A DNA stretch of 10,357 bases from Humisphaera sp. (GTDB taxonomy: Bacteria > Planctomycetota > Phycisphaerae > Tepidisphaerales > Tepidisphaeraceae). Below are positions 1-7,199 of the stretch, piece after piece. Within the stretch, counting starts at the first letter, position 1. Each line of letters starts with the position of its first letter. The notes under the pieces are model-generated. The model searched no databases, was not told the DNA's origin, and was given only the letters and a program-made list of their open reading frames with translations. The stretch lies in contig JANXVV010000509.1 in the NCBI GenBank assembly GCA_025351525.1, positions 1 through 10,357 of the forward strand. Direction: 5' to 3'. Position numbers and translations under genes: made by a program.

Positions 1-1
1 T

Positions 2-3000
2 GCCCTCCGTGCCGTCGGGAACGTTTCCGACGCGAAAAGCATCGTGGCAAAATTAGAGTCGCGGACATTGGACCCGGTGGCTATCGCCTGGGGGCTGGTG
101 TTGAATCAGGAAGCCAATTCCACGCCTCGCGATTCCAAATCTCTGCAGGCCGCGTTGCAATTGGTGACGCATCGGGATGGCTATCTCGATTATTTCCTGG
201 GTGAAACTTACGCCGCCATGGGTGAATCGGAACTGGCAATCCGAACATGGGAACAGGCGGCGGCGAACGCGCCGCTCTGGAGTCTTCCGCTGGAACGATT
301 GGCCAACGTGCTTTTAGATCGCGGGCGTCTGGATGCCGCCCGCGCCGCTGCGCAGGCCTGTGCGTTCCGCTCGAAAGATGCGGGCGGAAATGTCGGTGGA
401 TCGGCCGCGATGACGCTGATTCGAGTGGAGGCCGCAAGCCTTGAAAGCCCTTCATCTTCCGGCCGGTCGGGCATCAATCCCGGTAAAAGTATCTCCGAGC
501 GAAAATTATTGGAACGCGTTGACGAGATTCAAAAAAAGGTGCCGGGCGAACCGTTCACCCTGCCGATCCAAGTGGGGATTCTCGCGAGAATGTCGCAATC
601 GGAAAAAGGCGCACCCGCCCAGGCGGCGCGGGATCGGGCAATCGCCATCATTCGCGCGGCGCTGGCCGAAAATCAGCAACCGGCGGAAGACACGTTGCTT
701 CGACTTGCCGCCATCAGTCGCGGCTATCAGTTGGGGCTTGACGAAGCCTGTCTGGACCGCTGCGAAAAGCTGCACGGGATCGGTCCGAATCTCGCCATGG
801 CTCGCGCCGGCATTTTGTTTTCGCAGTCAAAGCCCACCGAGGCGGTGGAATCGATTCGTGCCGCCCGTGCCCAAAAAACGAGTGGCGATGATCTTTCGTG
901 GGATATTGCTCTCGCCAAGGCATTGGAAACCGCGCGCGACCCGGATGCCAAAAAGCAGTGGCGCATTCTCGCCGAAGCGCACCCCGATGCGCTGATGATT
1001 CAGGAAGCGGTGTTAAACGCGCCGTCGACAGCGGCGGATCGTGGATTGATCGATCAGACCATCGAGCGCGTCAAGGTGCTAACGGGCGGCGATGGTCTCA
1101 CCTGGCGAATTGCCCGCGCTCGCTGGCTCCTTGAGGAACCCGCCCTGCAACGGCCTCAAATCGAGCAGGCCGCCGCGCTGCTGAACGAGGTGTTGAAATC
1201 CTCGCCGGATTATGTCGAGGCGCATTTTATTCTGGCCCGCTGTCTGGAAGGATTGGGCGACATCGACGGCGCGATCGATCATCTGAAGCTGGCGGCGACC
1301 CGCGGCGCATCCTCAAACGCGGCGGCTTTGCATTTAATTCGTCTGGTGCAGTCCCGTGGTGATTTCGACAAGGCCCGCGAGCTGCTCGAAGATCTGGCCC
1401 GTCGCGATCTGGCCGATCCGCAGCAACGTCGCCAGGCGGCGTCGCTTTTTGCCCAGGTCGGCAAAACACAACAGGCCATGGCGATGTTGGATCGAACGGG
1501 CAATCCCACTCAGGAGGCACCGGATCTTCTAAAGGCCAGTCTCTACGATCAGCAAAATCGATACGCGGAAGCCAAGGCCGCGTGCGAAACACTGCTGAAA
1601 AAGCCGGATGCGGCGATCGTTCAGTTTGCCGCGTCGTTCTATGCCTCGCACGGAGAAAAGGCGCTTGCGGATCAGGCGTTGAAGCAGATGGATTCGCTGT
1701 CGTTGCCGGTGGGACTGAAGGAATCGATTCTCGCGCAGCACACCGCACGTTTTGGGGATTCGACCGAAGCGCTTCGTTGGTTCATTGCCGCGACAAAAGC
1801 CGCGCCGTCCAATCCAACGACATGGCAGGGATTGATCGCCTGGCAATTCCGACTCGGGCAAGGACGGGATGCGCTTGCGGCCGCGGACGAAGGATTGCGC
1901 GCACTGCCCGAAGATCGAATGCTGCTGGCCGTCAAGCAAAACGCGGTGATTTTATGGAAGGCCGATGAAATCCCCGAACTGCGTTCGCTGACTGCGGCGA
2001 TAGTCGAGTCCTCGGCGCAGCGCAGCGGTGTGGGGGAAGCGCTCGAAACGATTCTCAAATCGCGCGGTGGCGATGCCGCGCAAAACATCCGAGTGGTGCG
2101 CGGGGTCGCCGACAAATTCCCGATGCTCCTGCCGTTGCAGCTTTATTCCATCGAGTTGTCGCGACAAGAAGGGCGGCTGGATATCGGCGGGGCAGTCGCC
2201 GAGCGATTGGCGTATAACTTCCCCGCAAATCCCGATGGCCCGCGACTCGCCGCTGGGATGCTGATGGGCAACGGCCAATCGCTCGAAGCAATCCGCATGG
2301 CCGACCTGTGGCGGGAGCGATCTCTACGCGATGCGCCGGCGGCGGATGTGCTGATCGCCCGCGCCCGCTGGCAATTGCATCAACTGCCCGAAGCCGTCAA
2401 ACAGGTCGAGCCCCACGCCCTGGCCGCGAGCCAATTCCCCAATTCCGAGATTCATGCCCAGGCGCTGGCGATGTACGCGGGCGGACTTACTCTTTTGAAT
2501 CAGTCCGATAAGGCCTATTCCATTCTCAACCCGCTGCTGGCTAAAGATCGCGGCTGGCGGGAGCGATGGCTCCACTTCGCCACCAGCCAGTTCGATGCGG
2601 CGAATGCGAATCAGGCCATCGAGCGCGTGGCGGCTTTGACGGATGCCAATGCCGAGGCCGAGCAGATTATTTTGACCGAAGCGTGGATCATGCTGAGTCA
2701 GCGGTCGGGCGGAAAATATCTGCCGATGGCGCGCCGGCAAATCGAACCGCTGTTAAAGCGGCCCGACGCGACGGCGGGGGCTTTCACCGCGATGGCCTAC
2801 GTGGAAGAGTTGGAAAATAACAGCGCGGGGGCCGAGGTCAGTTATCGAAAAGCGCTGTCGCTCGATCCCGCATTTTATTCCGCCAACAACAATCTGGCGA
2901 TGCTGCTGGTTCGGAAAACCGGCGATTCCGGCACGGAAGTCAACATCGCGCGAGAAGCGGTCGATCTAGCCAGAGCCGCCGTGAAAGCCGTGCCTTCCGC

Positions 3001-3295
3001 CGCCACTTACGATACGCTCGCCCGCGCCCAGGCTCGCGCGCGGGAAATGGACCGTGCTTTGGACAGCATGAGAACCTGCATAAAACTCGACGCGAATAAT
3101 TTGACGCGCCGACTCGATTTGATCGCCATGCTGCTGGATTTCAGTAAGATGGATGAAGCCCGCGTTGCGATCACGTTGCTGGAATCCACGACCGCCTCCG
3201 GAACCAACAACGAAATTCGCCATCGATTGACGGAATTGCGGTCGCGGTTAGAGGGCAGTACACCGACGGCCACCCGGCCATCGGCGACTCGGTAA
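2..3295 (+). CDS. Large TPR-repeat protein, 5'-truncated by the window edge
   Basis: The frame is open from base 2 with no stop, so the gene very probably begins left of the window. The GTG at 44 is only the first possible start inside it; residue numbers here count from that GTG (1083 residues to the TAA at 3293-3295). The protein is almost entirely helical with many tetratricopeptide-like helix pairs. Clear examples are around residues 46-110 (ending in LDAARAAAQAC), 387-420 (DYVEAHFILARCLEGLGDI) and 940-1050 (a YSANNNLAMLL repeat, then a TYDTLARAQA repeat). TPR arrays are protein-interaction scaffolds. I see no catalytic motif and no membrane segment, and a signal peptide could not be seen because the N-terminus is missing. 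Large TPR proteins occur in exopolysaccharide/exosortase loci (for example the PrsT type), which fits the neighbours, but I cannot assign it to that family. It is separated from the glycan operon by a 215-bp repeat-filled gap, so it may be a separate transcription unit. Confidence 0.88.
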   Translation, partial: ALRAVGNVSDAKSIVAKLESRTLDPVAIAWGLVLNQEANSTPRDSKSLQAALQLVTHRDGYLDYFLGETYAAMGESELAIRTWEQAAANAPLWSLPLERLANVLLDRGRLDAARAAAQACAFRSKDAGGNVGGSAAMTLIRVEAASLESPSSSGRSGINPGKSISERKLLERVDEIQKKVPGEPFTLPIQVGILARMSQSEKGAPAQAARDRAIAIIRAALAENQQPAEDTLLRLAAISRGYQLGLDEACLDRCEKLHGIGPNLAMARAGILFSQSKPTEAVESIRAARAQKTSGDDLSWDIALAKALETARDPDAKKQWRILAEAHPDALMIQEAVLNAPSTAADRGLIDQTIERVKVLTGGDGLTWRIARARWLLEEPALQRPQIEQAAALLNEVLKSSPDYVEAHFILARCLEGLGDIDGAIDHLKLAATRGASSNAAALHLIRLVQSRGDFDKARELLEDLARRDLADPQQRRQAASLFAQVGKTQQAMAMLDRTGNPTQEAPDLLKASLYDQQNRYAEAKAACETLLKKPDAAIVQFAASFYASHGEKALADQALKQMDSLSLPVGLKESILAQHTARFGDSTEALRWFIAATKAAPSNPTTWQGLIAWQFRLGQGRDALAAADEGLRALPEDRMLLAVKQNAVILWKADEIPELRSLTAAIVESSAQRSGVGEALETILKSRGGDAAQNIRVVRGVADKFPMLLPLQLYSIELSRQEGRLDIGGAVAERLAYNFPANPDGPRLAAGMLMGNGQSLEAIRMADLWRERSLRDAPAADVLIARARWQLHQLPEAVKQVEPHALAASQFPNSEIHAQALAMYAGGLTLLNQSDKAYSILNPLLAKDRGWRERWLHFATSQFDAANANQAIERVAALTDANAEAEQIILTEAWIMLSQRSGGKYLPMARRQIEPLLKRPDATAGAFTAMAYVEELENNSAGAEVSYRKALSLDPAFYSANNNLAMLLVRKTGDSGTEVNIAREAVDLARAAVKAVPSAATYDTLARAQARAREMDRALDSMRTCIKLDANNLTRRLDLIAMLLDFSKMDEARVAITLLESTTASGTNNEIRHRLTELRSRLEGSTPTATRPSATR

Positions 3296-3299
3296 GCAG

Positions 3300-3326
3300 G
3301 GTGGCATGGGCATCTCGCCCGTGCTT
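3300..3326 (+). repeat. Outer palindromic unit A
   Basis: The unit starts 4 bases after the TAA of the TPR gene. Inside it GCATGGGC (3304-3311) can pair with GCCCGTGC (3317-3324) across a short loop, with one G-T wobble. It is mirrored by A' at 3463-3489 with two mismatches, both located in or next to the loop. Confidence 0.8.
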
Positions 3327-3363
3327 GATTGTTTGAGTGTGTGTAAAACACGCTGGAGGCTGT

Positions 3364-3387
3364 CGTAGCATGGGCTACCAGCCCATG
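3364..3387 (+). repeat. Inner palindromic unit B
   Basis: CATGGGCT (3369-3376), loop ACC, AGCCCATG (3380-3387) forms a perfect 8-bp hairpin preceded by CGTAG. The full 24 nt is exactly mirrored by B' at 3413-3436. Identity of the arms without any decay suggests recent origin or selection for pairing. Confidence 0.85.
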
Positions 3388-3412
3388 TTTTTGAATTTGA
3401 ACACAAGAAAAT

Positions 3413-3436
3413 CATGGGCTGGTAGCCCATGCTACG
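3413..3436 (-). repeat. Inner palindromic unit B'
   Basis: This is the exact reverse complement of unit B: CATGGGCT (3413-3420), loop GGT, AGCCCATG (3424-3431), then CTACG. B and B' can either form two separate small hairpins or one long 24-bp stem with a 25-nt AT-rich loop. Confidence 0.85.
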
Positions 3437-3462
3437 GCGATCGCAGCCGTGTTCCAAAACAA

Positions 3463-3489
3463 AAGCACGGGCGGGACGCCCATGCCACC
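3463..3489 (-). repeat. Outer palindromic unit A'
   Basis: This is the inverted copy of unit A (25 of 27 bases). GCACGGGCG (3465-3473) faces CGCCCATGC (3478-3486) across a 4-nt loop, with one mismatch. It ends 21 bases before the start codon of the fusion gene, so its folding could affect access to the ribosome binding site. Confidence 0.8.
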
Positions 3490-3494
3490 TCGTT

Positions 3495-3508
3495 GGAGAT
3501 CGGAGAGG
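3495..3508 (+). promoter_or_regulatory. Ribosome binding region of the fusion gene
   Basis: GGAG at 3495-3498 and GGAGAGG at 3502-3508 lie directly before ATG 3511; the GGAG at 3502-3505 gives a 5-nt spacing. This supports ATG 3511 over in-frame codons further upstream, which lie inside the palindromic repeats. Confidence 0.7.
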
Positions 3509-3510
3509 AC

Positions 3511-6363
3511 ATGAAGACCTATTTCGTGGTGTATCTGGGCGCCATGATCATCGCCCTGGTGCTGACGCCATTCATCATTCGACTGGCGAAGCGGTACAGC
3601 TTTCTAGGTGCCGGATTCGCTCCGCGAAATCGGCTTGCCGCAGCTTCGTCCGGCGCTCCCCGCCTCGGGGGTGTGGTCATTTTAATCGCCATGCTCGCCG
3701 TCGTGCTGCCTGCCGCCACGCTGAATAATCTGATCGGTGATTCATTCCGATTTGTCGAATCGCGCGTCCTCACGTTGCTCGGGGCGGCCATCGGTATTTT
3801 CTTTCTCGGATTGTCCGGCGACTTGTTCGGTTCGCGTTCCCGCGTGAAGTTGACCGGAATCGCCCTCGCCGCCGCCGCCGTCTGTTATTCCGGCACGCTC
3901 ATCACCTCGATCCATCTCGGGCCGTGGAATTCGATCGAGTTGGGCTGGCTCGCCTGGCCGATCACGTTGATTTGGATCATCGGGGTGACGGTCGGCATCC
4001 ATCTGATCGACGGGCTCGACGGTTTGGCCGCCGGCATCGCCGCGATCACCTGCGGCGTCATCGCCGCCGTCGCCATCGCCTACGGGCAGATGGTCACCGC
4101 GATCCTTGCCCTCAGCTTGCTCGGCAGCCTCACCGGGTTTCTCGTCCACAACTTCCACCCCGCGAAAATCCGCATGGGAGACTGCGGGAGCATCCTCATC
4201 GGGTTTCTCGTCGCCACGTCGACGGTCATGTGCGTGCAGGATAAAACCCAGACGTTTCTTTCGCTGGTGGTGCCGTCGCTGGCGTTGGGCGTTCCGATCA
4301 TCAACGTGCTGTTCACGATGGTGCGTCGCGGCATCCTGGAACGAAGGCCGATGTTCGCCGCCGAACCGGGGCATATCCATCACCGGTTGATGAACATGGG
4401 CATGGGCCAGCGCCAAGTGGTGCTGCTTCTGTATGCCGTCAGCGCGCTGGCGTCCGGGGTCGGCACGGTGATGTTCCTATCGCGCCGAAGCAGCATTCTC
4501 GTCTACATTCTCATCGGCCTGTTGCCGCTGGCGATCTTTCGGTTGGCCGGTGTGTGGAAGACCCACGAACTGTTCCACGCCCTGCGCCGCAATTTCCGCC
4601 TCAGTCGATCCACGCAGGAAGGCAAGCAGATTCTGTCCAACACGCAGATGCAGATTCGCAAGGCCCGGTCGTTGACGGAATGGTGGGGCGTGATCTGCAA
4701 AGCCGCCGACGCGATGGGTTTTACCCGCATCACGCTCGATCTGATTCTGCGCGATGGCAGCGCCAAGAGCCTCCTGTGGTGCCGTCCCGATTGCGATGTG
4801 CTTCTGGAAGAAACCGTGACCGCCCGCCTCCCGGTTCGTCAACGGCGGGCCGGGGTGGTCGTCCACTGCCAGATCGAAACCTCCGCCCGCGATTCCGCCG
4901 AAATGGCCGGTCATCGCATCATGCTCTTTTCCCGATTGCTGGAAGAGCACAGTATCGCCGATCTGCCCCGCGCGCTTCGGACGCAGCGCGATGAACCCGA
5001 ACTGGCGGCGATCCCCGCCTGGGATGGCGGCGCGCTGGGCCGCGCCTTCACGCGCCGCCGTCAAATTCCCACATCGCGCTTGACCGAACAGGCCCGCCCG
5101 AGCGCCGGCGACTCCACGGCGATCGCCCGCCGGGTTGCGGTGGTCCACGATTTTCTCTACGTCTATGCCGGTGCTGAACGGGTTCTCGAACAAATACTGA
5201 ACGTCTATCCCGAAGCCGATGTCTTCTCGCTTTTCGACTTCCTTCCCGATCATCAACGGGGCTTTTTGCAGGGTAAAAAGGTCAAAACGTCGTTCCTTCA
5301 GCGCATGCCGCTTGCCCGGCGAAACCATCGCGCCTATCTGCCATTGATGCCGCTGGCGATCGAGCAACTGGATGTCTCCAAGTACGATCTCGTCATCTCC
5401 AGCTCTTATCTGGCCGCCAAGGGCGTGCTGACCCGGGCCGATCAACTCCATGTCTGCTATTGCCATACCCCCGCGCGTTTCGCCTGGGATTTGCAGCAGC
5501 AATACCTGGCCGAGACGGGGCTGTTGACGGGGATCAAGTCGTTTCTGGTGCGCAGCATTCTTCACTACATTCGCAACTGGGACACGCATTCTTCCAATGG
5601 CGTGAATTTGTTCCTGACCAACTCGAACTACGTCGGCCGTCGCATCAAGAAGATTTATCGGCGTGATGCCGCCACGGTCTATCCACCGGTGGATGTCGAC
5701 AGCTATCCGGTGCTCGATGTGAAAGAGGATTTCTACCTCACCGTCTCCCGCCTCGTGCCGTACAAGCGCGTTGATTTGATCGTCGACACTTTCAATGAGC
5801 TTAAGCATCGCCGCCTGATCGTGATTGGGGACGGCCCTGAGGCGGAGAAACTAAAAGCCAAAGCCGGGGCGAATATCACGTTCCTCGGGCATCAACCGTT
5901 CGAGCATGTGAAAGAATACATGCAGCGAGCGCGAGCCTTTATTTTCGCCGCCGAGGAAGACTTCGGCATCGTGCCGGTCGAAGCCCAGGCCTGCGGAACG
6001 CCGGTGATCGCTTATGCCAAGGGGGGCGTCACCGAAAGCATCGTGGATGGCCGCACGGGTGTGTTTTTTCAGCAGCAGACCGTCGCCAGCCTCGTCGCGG
6101 CGGTGCGGGAATTTGAGGCCAACGACGTCGGTTGGAACGCCGCGACGATTCGCGCTAATGCCGAAAGATTCTCCTCCGCTCACTTCCGCGCGCGGTTTGA
6201 AAAGCTTGTCGAGGATGCGTGGATGTCTCACATCATGGGCCAGACTCCTGCTCCGGAATCGTTTTCGCCCGGCACCCCTGATATCGGTTCGGGCGTACTG
6301 GCCTCCGCTTCACTGGATACGCCCGCAGATGAAGCACTATCCCGCGCAGGAGAATTGAAGTGA
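3511..6363 (+). CDS. Fusion: WecA/MraY-family membrane transferase domain + GT4 (WbaZ-like) glycosyltransferase
   Basis: The 950-residue protein has three parts. Residues 1-350 are a polytopic membrane domain (about 10-11 hydrophobic segments, e.g. 3-22, 53-71, 86-102, 172-190, 193-213, 303-323, 328-347) of the polyprenyl-phosphate sugar-1-phosphate transferase superfamily. Its landmarks are APRLGG (49-54), IDGLDGL (166-172), MGDCGS (222-227) and HIHHR (288-292). Enzymes of this family start lipid-linked glycans on the inner membrane. Residues 352-540 are a soluble region I do not recognise. Residues 541-905 are a GT4 glycosyltransferase, GT-B fold, resembling the WbaZ-like mannosyltransferase group: VVHDF (544-548), GAER (554-557), SRLVPYKR (746-753), and the EX7E pair E816/E824 with DFG at 817-819. 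One continuous frame covers all parts. Several hallmark PNPT residues are replaced: G103 stands in the first Asp of the usual DD pair, and V161 and H164 stand at the usual Asn positions. Activity of the first domain is therefore uncertain, whereas the GT4 part looks intact. The gene overlaps the next one by 4 bp. Confidence 0.87.
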   Translation: MKTYFVVYLGAMIIALVLTPFIIRLAKRYSFLGAGFAPRNRLAAASSGAPRLGGVVILIAMLAVVLPAATLNNLIGDSFRFVESRVLTLLGAAIGIFFLGLSGDLFGSRSRVKLTGIALAAAAVCYSGTLITSIHLGPWNSIELGWLAWPITLIWIIGVTVGIHLIDGLDGLAAGIAAITCGVIAAVAIAYGQMVTAILALSLLGSLTGFLVHNFHPAKIRMGDCGSILIGFLVATSTVMCVQDKTQTFLSLVVPSLALGVPIINVLFTMVRRGILERRPMFAAEPGHIHHRLMNMGMGQRQVVLLLYAVSALASGVGTVMFLSRRSSILVYILIGLLPLAIFRLAGVWKTHELFHALRRNFRLSRSTQEGKQILSNTQMQIRKARSLTEWWGVICKAADAMGFTRITLDLILRDGSAKSLLWCRPDCDVLLEETVTARLPVRQRRAGVVVHCQIETSARDSAEMAGHRIMLFSRLLEEHSIADLPRALRTQRDEPELAAIPAWDGGALGRAFTRRRQIPTSRLTEQARPSAGDSTAIARRVAVVHDFLYVYAGAERVLEQILNVYPEADVFSLFDFLPDHQRGFLQGKKVKTSFLQRMPLARRNHRAYLPLMPLAIEQLDVSKYDLVISSSYLAAKGVLTRADQLHVCYCHTPARFAWDLQQQYLAETGLLTGIKSFLVRSILHYIRNWDTHSSNGVNLFLTNSNYVGRRIKKIYRRDAATVYPPVDVDSYPVLDVKEDFYLTVSRLVPYKRVDLIVDTFNELKHRRLIVIGDGPEAEKLKAKAGANITFLGHQPFEHVKEYMQRARAFIFAAEEDFGIVPVEAQACGTPVIAYAKGGVTESIVDGRTGVFFQQQTVASLVAAVREFEANDVGWNAATIRANAERFSSAHFRARFEKLVEDAWMSHIMGQTPAPESFSPGTPDIGSGVLASASLDTPADEALSRAGELK
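6348..6352 (+). promoter_or_regulatory. Shine-Dalgarno site for the Wzm-type permease gene
   Basis: AGGAG lies 7 nt before the GTG at 6360, inside the last codons of the fusion gene. It supports the GTG start that shares GTGA with the upstream stop codon. Confidence 0.7.
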
Positions 6364-7199
6364 CCACTGCGGGCAATGCCGAACCCTATCTGACGATCCG
6401 CCCGCGCAGCGGTTGGGCCGCGCTGAATCTGCTGGAAGTGTGGCAGTTCCGCGATCTTCTTTTCAGCCTCGCCGGCCGCGATCTCAAACTGCGCTATCGT
6501 CAGACCGCCCTCGGCGCGGCGTGGGTTATTCTTCAACCGCTGATGGCCGCCGGAATTTTCTCGTTCGTCTTCGGTTCCGTCGCCAAACTCCCCAGCCATG
6601 GCGTCCCGCGATTCCTCTTCACCTACGCCGGCCTGCTTGCCTGGAATGCCTTCAGCAGCACCCTCGGCCGAGCCAGCACCTGCCTGGTGGGCAGTTCGCA
6701 ACTGGTCTCGAAAGTCTATTTTCCCCGGCTGGTGCTTCCTCTCTCGACGCTCGTCTCCACCTTCATCGATATCGCCGTCGCGTTCGCCATGATGCTGGTG
6801 TTGATGGCCTTGTATCGCCAACCGCTTCACTGGGTCATTCTGCTGCTGCCCGTTTGGATGGGGTTGATCTGTTGTCTGGCCATGGGAGCGGGGCTGTACG
6901 CCTCGGCCCTGATGGTCAGCTATCGCGACGTGGGCTATATCGTGCCGGTGCTGACGCAATTCCTGTTGTACGCCAGCCCCGTGGCGTATGCGTTGGCGGA
7001 TGTGCCGGCACATCTGCAGTCCGTCTATGTTCTCAATCCGCTGTGTTCACTGCTGGAAGCGTTTCGAGGATCGATTCTCGGAATGGATTTCCCCGCGATC
7101 GGCTCACTCGTGTACGCCGCCATCGTCTCCATCCTGGCCTTCGTCATCGGCGCTTTTGCGTTCCGGAAAATGGAACGGAGGTTCGCCGATGTCATCTAA
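6360..7199 (+). CDS. wzm: ABC-2 type polysaccharide export permease (Wzm-like)
   Basis: The 279-residue inner-membrane protein has the usual length of Wzm/KpsM/TagG-type permeases. An amphipathic N-terminal segment (RDLKLRYRQTALG, 40-52) is followed by about six membrane segments (roughly 52-75, 84-103, 125-150, 156-180, 192-212, 246-268). Family landmarks are RYRQTALGAAW (45-55), the short cytoplasmic SYRDVGY (187-193), the YASPVAY segment (204-210) and NPL...E.FR (226-236). Two copies with two ATPase subunits would form the channel that carries a lipid-linked polysaccharide across the inner membrane. The GTG start overlaps the upstream TGA by 4 bp and has a good Shine-Dalgarno site, and the 3' end overlaps the ATPase gene by 11 bp, so the three genes are probably translationally coupled. 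The fold is certain; whether the cargo is O-antigen, capsule or another glycan is not shown. Confidence 0.93.
   Translation: MTTAGNAEPYLTIRPRSGWAALNLLEVWQFRDLLFSLAGRDLKLRYRQTALGAAWVILQPLMAAGIFSFVFGSVAKLPSHGVPRFLFTYAGLLAWNAFSSTLGRASTCLVGSSQLVSKVYFPRLVLPLSTLVSTFIDIAVAFAMMLVLMALYRQPLHWVILLLPVWMGLICCLAMGAGLYASALMVSYRDVGYIVPVLTQFLLYASPVAYALADVPAHLQSVYVLNPLCSLLEAFRGSILGMDFPAIGSLVYAAIVSILAFVIGAFAFRKMERRFADVI
7177..7181 (+). promoter_or_regulatory. Shine-Dalgarno site for the Wzt-type ATPase gene
   Basis: GGAGG lies 7 nt before ATG 7189 and inside the 3' end of the permease gene. It fixes the start at 7189 rather than at in-frame codons further upstream, which lie deep within the permease gene. Confidence 0.75.

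Larger units (their letters stand above)
3300..3489. repeat. Nested inverted repeat (REPIN-like element), order A-B-B'-A'
   Basis: Four short palindromic units are arranged symmetrically. Outer arm A (3300-3326) is the reverse complement of A' (3463-3489) with 25 of 27 bases matching. Inner arm B (3364-3387) is the perfect reverse complement of B' (3413-3436), 24 of 24, around a 25-nt AT-rich centre (3388-3412). The symmetry continues outside B: AACACG at 3347-3352 mirrors CGTGTT at 3448-3453, each exactly 11 nt from its inner arm. Each unit is also a hairpin by itself. Pairs of inverted REP sequences around a short spacer are the REPIN layout known from other bacteria, where RAYT (IS200/IS605-like) transposases mobilise them. 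I infer that this is a non-autonomous element of that kind, possibly one inserted inside another. No transposase is in the window. Confidence 0.8.
3296..3510. other. Intergenic region filled by nested palindromic repeats
   Basis: This 215-bp gap between the TPR gene and the fusion gene holds the symmetric repeat element 3300-3489 and the ribosome binding region of the next gene. I find no convincing sigma70-like promoter: the AT-rich pieces near 3325-3349 and 3388-3412 do not give a -35/-10 pair with normal spacing. The strong hairpins could end or attenuate transcription from the TPR gene, but no T-tract of the usual intrinsic-terminator type follows the outer hairpins. Confidence 0.7.

Noticed and set aside
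3299..3326. Outer hairpin A as intrinsic terminator of the TPR gene
   Set aside because: The stem is GC-rich but no T-tract follows directly; the palindrome is better explained as part of the mirrored repeat element.
3325..3349. Possible promoter (TTGATT ... TAAAAC) in the repeat region
   Set aside because: The spacing between the two hexamers is only 13 nt and the boxes are poor, so it is not supportable as a promoter.
3300..3489. CRISPR array
   Set aside because: The units are inverted and from two families with unequal spacers, not direct repeats with regular spacers.
4021..4080. GCC-rich low-complexity stretch
   Set aside because: It is explained by Ala/Ile-rich membrane segments of the PNPT domain.
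4477..5808. 443-codon open frame on the - strand opposite the fusion gene
   Set aside because: It is fully antisense to a gene with clear family motifs; its translation shows no domain and looks like a GC-driven shadow frame.
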